Shown here: positions 1-5,764 of the stretch, in pieces
Layout: each line of letters begins with the position of its first letter
Position numbering within the stretch: the stretch's first letter is position 1
Source of the DNA: Mycobacterium sp.
Lineage (GTDB): Bacteria > Actinomycetota > Actinomycetes > Mycobacteriales > Mycobacteriaceae
Reading direction: 5' to 3'
DNA length: 5,958 nucleotides
NCBI GenBank assembly: GCA_023264755.1
Contig: JAHFVB010000332.1
Span: 1 to 5,958, forward strand
Position numbers and translations under genes: made by a program
Notes under the pieces: generated by a model
Seen by the model: only the letters and a program-made list of their open reading frames with translations
Database searches by the model: none
What the model was told of the DNA's origin: nothing

Positions 1-772
1 CGAGCGGGATCACCGACAGCGCGGTCAGCAGGATGGCGAAGGCGAAGAAACCCTCGTGGAAGCCGGCCAGGTAGATCGAGACGGCCCCGGTGAGGCCTTG
101 GGCCAGTGCGATGACGAAGTGTCCGCGTACGGTGCCGCGGACCATCGCACCCATTCGGGCCAGGTAGAGGTCGGTGACCTCCTCCCCAAGCGGGTTGAGC
201 TGGCGGATCAGCACCTGCATGCCCTTGCGGTTGTTGAGCAGCGAGATGAACACGTAGAGGAACAACACCGCCGCCACGACGCTGCCGATCACGCTGCCGG
301 CTGCCCCCTGCAGGAAGTGCAACAGGTACTCGCCGCCCTTCTGCGCGATGGTGCTCAACCGGTCGCGCAGGCCTTGCTCGGTCACGTGGACGCCGTGGAG
401 CAGCGGCACCCGGGCGATCAGCTGGTTGAGCAACACCAGCGCGCGATCACCCACCGAACTCAAGTCGGTGCGCGCCACCCAACCGGAGATGCTGCGGACC
501 ATGGCGCTGACCTGTGCGACGGCCAGCAGTACCAGCAGGCTCATCGGAACGATCACGGCGGCGAGCGCACTCAGTACGGTCAGGGCGACGGAAAGTCCTC
601 TGCCGAGCCGCTTTTGGAACCACTCGAACAGCGGGTCGAAGAGGTAGGCGGCGACCGCGGCGACCACGATGACGATGAAGTAGGAGCGCAGGAAGTACGC
701 GCCGAAGGCGAGCGCGACGACGGTGGCGATGGCCAGTGCTTGCTTCTGAGAGTCGGTGAACTCGTGCTCCAT
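1..772 (-). CDS. AI-2E family (UPF0118) transporter, C-terminus cut by window edge
   Basis: Translating the minus strand from the ATG at 772 gives 257 residues with no stop before the edge. Hydrophobic stretches fit membrane helices at about residues 12-28, 30-46, 60-88, 157-180, 217-237 and 241-257, with a soluble, amphipathic stretch between about 95 and 155. This two-early-helices, middle loop, later-helix-cluster pattern, the RGTVRGHFVIALAQGLTGA segment (212-230) and the SVIP near the end are typical of AI-2E/UPF0118 permeases (inner membrane, about 350 aa, so roughly 90 residues are missing). Members have been linked to AI-2 export or to Na+/H+ exchange, so the substrate here is unknown. 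The start lies 20 bp after the stop of the upstream dehydrogenase gene; an in-frame GTG two codons earlier (778) is an alternative. No strong Shine-Dalgarno is visible, which fits translation coupled to the gene ahead. The family call is firm; the function is not. Confidence 0.88.
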   Translation of the reverse strand, partial: MEHEFTDSQKQALAIATVVALAFGAYFLRSYFIVIVVAAVAAYLFDPLFEWFQKRLGRGLSVALTVLSALAAVIVPMSLLVLLAVAQVSAMVRSISGWVARTDLSSVGDRALVLLNQLIARVPLLHGVHVTEQGLRDRLSTIAQKGGEYLLHFLQGAAGSVIGSVVAAVLFLYVFISLLNNRKGMQVLIRQLNPLGEEVTDLYLARMGAMVRGTVRGHFVIALAQGLTGAVSIYLAGFHEGFFAFAILLTALSVIPL

Positions 773-792
773 GGCCACGATGGTCGATCCCG

Positions 793-1626
793 TCAGTAAC
801 TTCTGGCCGGAGACTGCGCTTGCCGAGCCCGTTGGCGCGCGACGAAGCCGATCGACATGCGCTGCATCAGTCCCGGCGCGGCCCGCACCATCAACCACTG
901 GGCGTGGGACAGCCGAGGTTTCACCAGCAGCGCCTTGTTCCGGGTGACGGCCCGCAGGGTCTCGCGTGCCAACCGGTCGGCATCGTAGGGCTTCTTGAGG
1001 CCCTGGCCCTTCACGAAGTAGTCCCGGCCGACGAAGCCCCCGACGGCCCCCTTGTCCAGGATCGGCGTCTCGACCGCACCCGGGCAGACGGCCAGCACGC
1101 CGACGCCGCGGCCGGCCGCCTCCGAGCGCAGAGCCAGCGACAGCCCCACCACCGCGTGCTTGCTCATCACGTAGCTGGTGATTTGTCCGGCCGCGGCGAG
1201 CCCGGCCATCGAGGCGGTGTTGACGAGGTGGCCGTGGCCTTGCTTGACCATCTGGGGATAGGCGGCGGCGACGCCGTGTACGACGCCGCGGACGTTGATG
1301 TCGATGATGGCGTTCCACTGGTCGAGCGTGAGCAGTTCGGTGTCGCCGCCCCAGGCGATTCCTGCGTTGTTGAACATCAGGTCCAACCGGCCGGTCCGGT
1401 CGACCACCTCGTCGACGCAGCCCTGCACCGCCGCGGCGTCGGTGACGTCCAGGCGGGCCGAGCTGGTGCCAAGGGGCGCGGCCGTCCGGGCGGCGGCGTC
1501 GCCGTCGATGTCGGTGCACACCACCTGGGCGCCGGCCGCCGCGAGCGCCCGGCACAGGGCGGCGCCGATACCCGAGCCGGCACCGGTGACGATCGCCTGC
1601 TTACCCGCGAACGTCTGCCCGGACAT
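793..1626 (-). CDS. Classical short-chain dehydrogenase/reductase (SDR), NAD(P)-dependent
   Basis: The 277-residue protein is a full classical SDR with a Rossmann fold. Visible motifs are the dinucleotide-binding TGAGSGIG (14-21), Asp39 at the end of the second strand (usually favours NAD(H) over NADP(H)), LDV with Asp60, NNAG (86-89), Asn111, the catalytic Ser139 (NTASMAG), Tyr152 and Lys156 (SYVMSKHA), and PG with Thr187 (CPGAVETP). The catalytic tetrad Asn-Ser-Tyr-Lys is complete, so it should oxidise or reduce an alcohol/ketone; the substrate cannot be read from sequence. The tail after about residue 200 (RDYFVKGQGLKKP, then a basic region to 277) is the variable substrate-binding part, slightly longer than the 250-aa norm. 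The ATG is preceded by AGGAGGA (1635-1629), a strong Shine-Dalgarno only 2 bp away, and the residues after it align as an SDR N-terminus. It is the first gene of a probable two-gene operon with the AI-2E-type permease. Confidence 0.93.
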   Translation of the reverse strand: MSGQTFAGKQAIVTGAGSGIGAALCRALAAAGAQVVCTDIDGDAAARTAAPLGTSSARLDVTDAAAVQGCVDEVVDRTGRLDLMFNNAGIAWGGDTELLTLDQWNAIIDINVRGVVHGVAAAYPQMVKQGHGHLVNTASMAGLAAAGQITSYVMSKHAVVGLSLALRSEAAGRGVGVLAVCPGAVETPILDKGAVGGFVGRDYFVKGQGLKKPYDADRLARETLRAVTRNKALLVKPRLSHAQWLMVRAAPGLMQRMSIGFVARQRARQAQSPARSY

Positions 1627-1660
1627 GTTCCTCCTCGACTAGAACGCGCGTCAGATTCGC

Positions 1661-1666
1661 ACTGTA
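1661..1666 (-). promoter_or_regulatory. Candidate -10 element for the SDR operon
   Basis: Reading the minus strand, TACAGT matches the mycobacterial housekeeping -10 pattern TANNNT and lies 34 bp before the SDR ATG, leaving room for a leader carrying the AGGAGGA ribosome site. No good TTGACA-like -35 is seen 16-18 bp upstream, which is common in mycobacteria but leaves this weakly supported. Confidence 0.25.
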
Positions 1667-1693
1667 GAGGGTCAGGTGCACACCCGTCGGGTC

Positions 1694-1718
1694 GTTTGCG
1701 GTCCTGGCGTGCGGGTAC
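1694..1718 (+). promoter_or_regulatory. SigF-type promoter of the Na+/H+ antiporter gene
   Basis: GTTT (1694-1697) and GGGTAC (1713-1718) are separated by exactly 15 bp. This matches the established mycobacterial SigF consensus GTTT-N15-17-GGGTA(T/C). It points rightward, with the predicted transcription start near 1725, about 17 bases before the antiporter ATG at 1742. No other gene lies between, so the antiporter is the obvious target. SigF control would place the gene in the general stress/stationary-phase regulon. The match is seen in sequence; activity is inferred. Confidence 0.68.
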
Positions 1719-1741
1719 GTCAGAGCCATGCCCGGGTATCC

Positions 1742-1810
1742 ATGGACCAGTTGACGCTTCTGCTCGGATTGTTCGCGGCCACCGTGCTGCTGGCTCCGTT
1801 GGCCGAGTGA
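1742..1810 (+). other. Antiporter N-terminal helix ended by an in-frame TGA (nonsense codon)
   Basis: The ATG at 1742 opens 22 codons, MDQLTLLLGLFAATVLLAPL then AE, and ends at TGA (1808-1810). The peptide is one hydrophobic helix, and ...LLAPLAE-stop-LKVPYPVLLL is exactly how the start of CPA1 antiporters reads if the stop were a sense codon (the family usually has a charged residue, often Arg, there). CGA to TGA is a single C-to-T change. The frame is the same as that of the 496-codon ORF that follows. The stop is followed by C (TGAC), a context known in E. coli to terminate poorly. Whether this is a real lesion, an error, or a tolerated stop cannot be told here. No clear Shine-Dalgarno precedes the ATG. 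Confidence 0.75.
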
Positions 1811-1816
1811 CTCAAG

Positions 1817-3307
1817 GTGCCCTACCCGGTGTTGCTGCTGGTGTTCGGCTTGGCGGTGGCCTTCGTTCCCGGCTTGCCCACCCCGTCCGTCAGTCCAGAG
1901 CTGATCCTTCCGCTGGTGTTGCCGCCGCTGCTGTTCGCCGCCGCGCGTCGTACGTCGTGGCGGGAGTTCCTGGACAACCGCAGGGCCATCGGACTGCTCG
2001 CCGTTGCGTTGGTCGCAGTGACGGCGTTCTCGGTCGGTGCGGTGTTGCAGGCCCTGGTGCCCGGCCTGCCGCTGATCGCGGCGCTCGCATTCGGGGCGGC
2101 AGTCGCCCCGCCGGATCCCGTCGCGGCCACGGCGGTCGCACGAGAGCTTCGGCTGCCACGCCGGCTGCGTACCACGCTGGAGGGTGAGGGCCTGTCGAAC
2201 GATGCGACGTCGTTGGTGCTCTACGAAGTCGCCGTCGCGGCCACGGTGACCGGCGCGTTCTCCCCGTGGAAGGCGGCCGGCAGCCTGGCGCTGGCCGTCG
2301 TGGTGGGCGTCGTGACGGCGCTGCTCGTCGCGGTGGCGGTGCGTTGGCTGCTGGGCAAGCTCCCCGCTCATCCCGCAGGCAGTGCGCTGGTGCTCCTGAT
2401 GCCGTTTGCGGCCTATGGTGCCGCCGATGCGGCCCACGGCAGCGGGGTGCTGGCCGTGGTCACGCTTGCGCTCGCTCTGAGCCGTCATGCGGACGCGGAG
2501 TCGGCGCAGACCCGGCTGGTGTCCGGAATGACGTGGGACATCGTCGAACTTCTGGTGACGGGCGCCGCCTTCGCGTTCGTGGGGTTGGAGTTGCGGGCCG
2601 TGGCCGCTGCAGTGCCGGGTGACCTCGGCGCGCTCCTGGGGCAGGCCGGGCTGATCACGGCGCTGGTGATCGTGGCCAGATTCGCCTGGATCTTCCCGGT
2701 TGCGACCATCGACCAAAGGCTAAGGAAGCGAAGGGATCCCGAGGCCGAACCGGTCGGCTGGCGGGAGCGGACGATCGCGTCGTGGGCCGGGATGCGGGGC
2801 GTGGTGACGCTGGCGGCGGTGCTGGCCCTGCCCGCCGGCTTCCCGCAACGCGACCGAATCGTATTCCTGGCCTTCGTCGTAATCACCGCAACGCTGTTGC
2901 TTCAGGGGCTGACGCTGCGCCTGCTGGTGCGCAGGCTGGGCGTTCACGCGTCCCCGGATCAGGAGCGGGACATGGAGCACGAGCTCACCCGGCGGGCGCG
3001 CGACGCCGGTAGTCGGCGTCTGGAGGAGCTGCGCGCCGACGGCGACGGGCAGGACGCGATGCTCGACGAGGCGCATGACAATGCGGAGAAGGTTTGGCAC
3101 AAGCTGGGTTTCGATCAATACGACGGGGACGACGAGCAGAAGACCGCCAGTGTGGAACACACGCTGCGCGCCGCCGAGTTGGAAGCGGAGGTGTTGACCG
3201 CTGCCCGCGCGGCCGTGGTGGCCGCACGCGGCGAGCACGGCACCGATCCCACGATCGTCGATGGGCTTCTGCGCAAGCTCGATGGGCACGGCGCCCCGCC
3301 GGGCTGA
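1817..3307 (+). CDS. Na+/H+ antiporter, CPA1/NhaP type (N-terminus interrupted; natural start probably 1742)
   Basis: This 496-codon ORF encodes nearly all of a cation/proton antiporter of the inner membrane that exports Na+ (or K+) in exchange for H+. Residues counted from GTG 1817: helices run from about 4 to 375, with the ion-site motif APPDPVA (97-103, Asp100), EGEGLSNDAT (122-131, Glu124, Asn128, Asp129; the usual motif is EGESL.ND, so one Ser is Gly here) and GMRGVVTLAAVLALP (325-339, Arg327). A charged cytoplasmic tail of about 120 residues follows, as in bacterial CPA1 proteins. With the upstream ATG at 1742 the product would be 521 residues, the usual length, but a TGA at 1808 intervenes. 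Starting at GTG 1817 removes the first helix, and this GTG has no good ribosome site, so it may not be a natural start. The gene has its own SigF-type promoter. Call it a probable pseudogene unless readthrough or reinitiation is shown. Confidence 0.85.
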   Translation: MPYPVLLLVFGLAVAFVPGLPTPSVSPELILPLVLPPLLFAAARRTSWREFLDNRRAIGLLAVALVAVTAFSVGAVLQALVPGLPLIAALAFGAAVAPPDPVAATAVARELRLPRRLRTTLEGEGLSNDATSLVLYEVAVAATVTGAFSPWKAAGSLALAVVVGVVTALLVAVAVRWLLGKLPAHPAGSALVLLMPFAAYGAADAAHGSGVLAVVTLALALSRHADAESAQTRLVSGMTWDIVELLVTGAAFAFVGLELRAVAAAVPGDLGALLGQAGLITALVIVARFAWIFPVATIDQRLRKRRDPEAEPVGWRERTIASWAGMRGVVTLAAVLALPAGFPQRDRIVFLAFVVITATLLLQGLTLRLLVRRLGVHASPDQERDMEHELTRRARDAGSRRLEELRADGDGQDAMLDEAHDNAEKVWHKLGFDQYDGDDEQKTASVEHTLRAAELEAEVLTAARAAVVAARGEHGTDPTIVDGLLRKLDGHGAPPG

Positions 3308-3509
3308 TACCTGCTCGGCACGGAGGGGCTTTCAGGGTCCGTCATGCGGGTCATCGCGCGGCCCGGTCGGTGTGACGCCACCCGGGTCCACTCGTCGCTG
3401 ACGTGCGTCGAATCGGCGTCGTTGGCGAGTCGTTGCCGGCGCAACCGCAGGTCGCCCGTGGTACGGGTTAAGCTGAGGCTCGTCGTAGGCATCTCGTGTG
3501 CCGACTAGA

Positions 3510-3520
3510 ACGGTTACCGT
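3510..3520. promoter_or_regulatory. 11-bp perfect inverted repeat (possible operator) before the DUF5994 gene
   Basis: ACGGT-T-ACCGT is a perfect palindrome with a one-base centre, 36 bp before the DUF5994 ATG. It overlaps GGTT (3512-3515), which with GGCTAG (3533-3538, 17-bp spacer) is a poor SigF-like pair. A site of this size and place could bind a dimeric regulator, but a chance palindrome of 5-bp arms is not rare. Confidence 0.2.
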
Positions 3521-3543
3521 CTGCGATTTCTCGGCTAGCGGAC

Positions 3544-3548
3544 GGGAG
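3544..3548 (+). promoter_or_regulatory. Ribosome binding site deciding the DUF5994 start
   Basis: GGGAG lies 8 bases before the ATG at 3557, a normal spacing. It supports that ATG over the GTG which is the very next codon. Confidence 0.5.
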
Positions 3549-3556
3549 CACCAGCC

Positions 3557-4012
3557 ATGGTGCCTACTTCCTCTCGACGCACCAAGGCGCCGCGACTGGC
3601 CTTCTGTGCCCGGTCGACTGCGCGCGGGGGAGTAGATGGGGCCTGGTGGCCCAGTAGCACCAACCTGAGCGCCCAATTGCCAGATCTGGTTTCCGTGTTG
3701 GGGTTGACGATCGGTGAGGTGCGTCGGGTGGTCTACGACCCGAGCACCTGGCCGCCGACGCCGCCGCGAATCATCAAGGGCAGCAATGCAATATCTGTCG
3801 ACCCCTATCCCTTGGTGGCGAGCGACACCATCTACCTGATCGGTTCACACGCACGGGATGCGGTGCTCTACGTCATCCCACCGAAGAGTGCCGTCGCCGT
3901 CGTGGATCGGCTCCTGACCGCAGTATCCGAGGCGACCGGCCCCATGAATGCCTTCGTGCTGCGACACTTACTGACGAACTGCGCGTCCACCGTGGGGCGG
4001 CCCTCGCAGTGA
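3557..4012 (+). CDS. DUF5994 family protein
   Basis: The 151-residue product is recognised by the segment GGVDGAWWPSSTNLSAQLPD (24-43), followed by ...GEVRRVVYDPSTW (53-65) and ...DTIYLIGSHARDAVLYVIPP (90-109). This VDGAWWP.S..L..ELP, R.VAY....W and late hydrophobic-strand layout is typical of DUF5994, a small soluble actinobacterial family of unknown function that is usually 130-180 aa. There is no signal peptide or membrane helix. The N-terminal 20 residues are basic and probably flexible, and the last 20 or so (after TGP at 127-129) are not part of the family core. Codon use is looser than in the neighbours (ATA, TCT, AAT, TTA appear), suggesting weaker selection or a different history. 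It stands alone, 249 bp after the antiporter and 114 bp before the ligase. The family call is from memory of the motif; no function is claimed. Confidence 0.82.
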   Translation: MVPTSSRRTKAPRLAFCARSTARGGVDGAWWPSSTNLSAQLPDLVSVLGLTIGEVRRVVYDPSTWPPTPPRIIKGSNAISVDPYPLVASDTIYLIGSHARDAVLYVIPPKSAVAVVDRLLTAVSEATGPMNAFVLRHLLTNCASTVGRPSQ

Positions 4013-4056
4013 CACAACTAAATGGACGGCCAGGTTCCCCCAGACCCTTGGGATCC

Positions 4057-4069
4057 GCGGCTGAGCCGC
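4057..4069 (+). terminator. Small GC hairpin after the DUF5994 gene (possible terminator)
   Basis: GCGGC-TGA-GCCGC forms a perfect 5-bp stem with a 3-base loop, 45 bp past the DUF5994 stop. There is no T tract behind it. Mycobacterial terminators often lack one, but the stem is short, so this is only a possibility. Confidence 0.22.
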
Positions 4070-4112
4070 CACTGCGCGCTCGGCTAAATCGGCTCACGCC
4101 CGTTGTGGCGTT

Positions 4113-4120
4113 GGAAGGGG
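4113..4120 (+). promoter_or_regulatory. Ribosome binding site fixing the ligase start at 4127
   Basis: GGAAGGGG sits 6 bases before the ATG at 4127. A TTG at 4103 opens the same frame 8 codons earlier, but it would place this site inside the gene, and the ATG gives the MSKF... start and the 544-residue length expected of the family. Confidence 0.65.
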
Positions 4121-4126
4121 TCTTCA

Positions 4127-5761
4127 ATGAGCAAGTTCTGTGACGTCATGTACGCCAACGCCAGCACCAGTACCAGGGGGTTGGTCACTGGTGAGCCCGG
4201 CGCGCCCATCCGCCAAACCTGGGGTGAGGTGCACCAGCGGGCCCGCCGAATCGCGGGTGGACTGGCCGCTGCGGGCGTCGGTAGCGGTGACGCCGTCGCC
4301 GTCCTGGCCGGGGCTCCGGTCGAGATCGCGCCCACCGCGCAGGCCGTGTGGATGCGCGGCGCCAGCCTGACGATGCTGCACCAGCCCACCCCGCGGACCG
4401 ACCTGGTGCTGTGGGCCGCCGAGACCGTTCGCGTGGTGGCCACGCTCGGGGCCGCCGCCGTCATCGTCTCCGACCCGTTCATGGCCGCCGCGCCCGTGCT
4501 CGCCGAGCACGGCGTGACCGTGCTGGTCGTCGCCGACCTCCTGGCCTGCGACCCCATCGACCCGCTGGAGGCGGGCGAGGACGACATCGCGCTACTGCAG
4601 CTGACCTCGGGTTCGACCGGCCCGCCGAAGGCCGTCCGCATCACCCATCGCAATCTGGCGTCCAACGCCGACGCGATGTTCGTGGGCGCCGAGTACGACC
4701 TGAACACCGACGTCATCATCAGCTGGCTTCCGCTGTTCCACGACATGGGCATGACCGGCTTCCTGGTCGTGCCCATGTACTTCGGGGCCGAGTTGGTGAA
4801 GATCACGCCGATGGACTTCCTCAGCGACACCCTGCTGTGGGCCAAGCTCATCGACAAGTACAAGGGCACGATGACCGCCGCGCCGAACTTCGCCTACGCG
4901 GTGCTGGCCAAGCGACTGCGCAAGACCGAGCCGGGAACGTTCGACTTGTCGTCGCTGCGCTGGGCCCTCTCGGGTGCCGAGCAGGTCGAACCCGCCGTGG
5001 TGGAGGCGCTGTGTGAAGCCGGCGCTCCCTTCGGGCTGCGCCCCGAAGCCATTCTGCCCGCCTACGGCATGGCCGAGACCACCGTGGCCGTGTCGTTCTC
5101 CGAGTGCCGCGGGGGCCTGGTCGTCGACGAGGTGGACGCCGACATCCTGGCCGTACTGCACCGGGCCGTGCCCGCGACCACGGGCAACGTCCGCAGGCTC
5201 GCGACGCTGGGGCCGCTGCTGGCCGGCCTGGAGGCGCGAATCATCGACGAGGACGCCAATGAGCTACCCACCAGGGGCGTCGGGGTCATCCAGGTGCGCG
5301 GTGAACCGGTGTCGCCTGGCTACACCACGCAGGCCGGCTTCATCTCGGCGCAGGACGAGCAGGGCTGGTACGACACCGGCGATCTGGGCTACTTGACCGA
5401 GCACGCCCACCTCGTGGTGTGCGGACGCGTCAAGGACGTCATCATCATGGGCGGGCGCAACATCTATCCCACCGACATCGAGCGGGCGGCCGCGCGGGTG
5501 GCCGGGGTACGGCCGGGCTGCGCCGTGGCGGTGCGCCTGAACGCCGGCCGAACCCGGGAGACCTTCGCGGTGGCCGTCGAGTCCAACGCCTTCGCGGACC
5601 CGGCCGAGGTGCGCCGCATCCAACGCGAAGTGGCGCACGAGGTGTTCGCCGAGGTCGACGTCCGCCCCCGAAACGTCGTGGTGCTGGCGCCCGGGGTCAT
5701 CCCGAAGACGCCGTCGGGCAAGCTACGTCGAGCACATGCCCTCTCGTTGGTGGGGCAATAG
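4127..5761 (+). CDS. pks16: Fatty acyl-AMP/acyl-CoA ligase, Pks16-like (ANL superfamily)
   Basis: The 544-residue soluble enzyme is a complete adenylate-forming ligase: it activates a carboxylic (probably fatty) acid with ATP to acyl-AMP and may then pass it to CoA or a carrier protein. Motifs: P-loop [12 protein letters not shown] (159-170), [13 protein letters not shown] (200-212, His205), [15 protein letters not shown] (250-264), LSGAEQVEP (281-289), AYGMAETT (312-319), YDTGDLGYL (415-423, Asp419), [16 protein letters not shown] (433-448, Arg434), and [10 protein letters not shown] (526-535, catalytic Lys532). All key residues are present. The HDMG, PMDFL and PNFAY pattern resembles fatty acyl-AMP ligases (FAAL) more than plain CoA ligases, so thioester formation is uncertain. 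The sequence closely follows what I recall of M. tuberculosis Rv1013, named pks16 although it has no polyketide synthase domains. Neighbours differ from the Rv1013 locus I recall (pth next door). It has a good ribosome site and ends 3 bp from the convergent epimerase gene. Confidence 0.9.
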   Translation: MSKFCDVMYANASTSTRGLVTGEPGAPIRQTWGEVHQRARRIAGGLAAAGVGSGDAVAVLAGAPVEIAPTAQAVWMRGASLTMLHQPTPRTDLVLWAAETVRVVATLGAAAVIVSDPFMAAAPVLAEHGVTVLVVADLLACDPIDPLEAGEDDIALLQLTSGSTGPPKAVRITHRNLASNADAMFVGAEYDLNTDVIISWLPLFHDMGMTGFLVVPMYFGAELVKITPMDFLSDTLLWAKLIDKYKGTMTAAPNFAYAVLAKRLRKTEPGTFDLSSLRWALSGAEQVEPAVVEALCEAGAPFGLRPEAILPAYGMAETTVAVSFSECRGGLVVDEVDADILAVLHRAVPATTGNVRRLATLGPLLAGLEARIIDEDANELPTRGVGVIQVRGEPVSPGYTTQAGFISAQDEQGWYDTGDLGYLTEHAHLVVCGRVKDVIIMGGRNIYPTDIERAAARVAGVRPGCAVAVRLNAGRTRETFAVAVESNAFADPAEVRRIQREVAHEVFAEVDVRPRNVVVLAPGVIPKTPSGKLRRAHALSLVGQ

Positions 5762-5764
5762 CAG

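Larger units (their letters stand above)
3308..3556. other. 249-bp intergenic region between antiporter and DUF5994 gene
   Basis: I see no convincing gene here on either strand. Just after the antiporter stop, ACGGA...TCCGT (about 3319-3341) could form a weak 5-bp stem with a 13-base loop but lacks a U tract. TTGCCGGCGCAA (3433-3444) is a small stem of 4 with a 4-base loop. TAAGCT (3469-3474) fits the TANNNT -10 pattern. Further right, GTCG.GGCA and TGCCGAC (about 3482-3504) can pair with a bulge. The DUF5994 promoter must lie somewhere in this stretch unless it is transcribed through from the antiporter. Confidence 0.5.

Noticed and set aside
56..799. Plus-strand open frame of 247 codons
   Set aside because: It is antisense to the AI-2E-type permease, and its translation is rich in Gln, His, Asp and Gly with no family pattern, as expected of a shadow frame in high-GC DNA.
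1808..1870. Selenocysteine insertion at the TGA
   Set aside because: The position is normally a charged residue on a membrane-helix end, not a redox site, and I see no clear SECIS-like hairpin just after the codon.
820..2187. Plus-strand open frame of 455 codons
   Set aside because: It runs across the SDR gene (antisense), the intergenic region and the antiporter (other frame); composition is low in hydrophobic residues and matches nothing.
1601..2716. Minus-strand open frame of 371 codons
   Set aside because: It is antisense to the antiporter, and its Gln/His/Arg/Gly-rich translation is the usual reverse-frame artefact.
3512..3538. SigF promoter for the DUF5994 gene (GGTT-N17-GGCTAG)
   Set aside because: The -10 half matches only 4 of 6 bases, and a start about 7 bp on would cut into the ribosome site.
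3115..3676. Minus-strand frames (about 114-125 codons) covering the gap before the DUF5994 gene
   Set aside because: They extend into the antiporter or DUF5994 genes as shadows, have Arg/Pro-rich translations and no ribosome site.
4103..4126. TTG start giving an 8-residue longer ligase
   Set aside because: The Shine-Dalgarno would lie inside the gene, and the added MWRWKGSS is unlike the family start.
4348..5016. Plus-strand open frame of 222 codons inside the ligase
   Set aside because: It is Arg/Gly/Ala/Pro-rich and lies in another frame of a gene whose own frame has every ANL motif.
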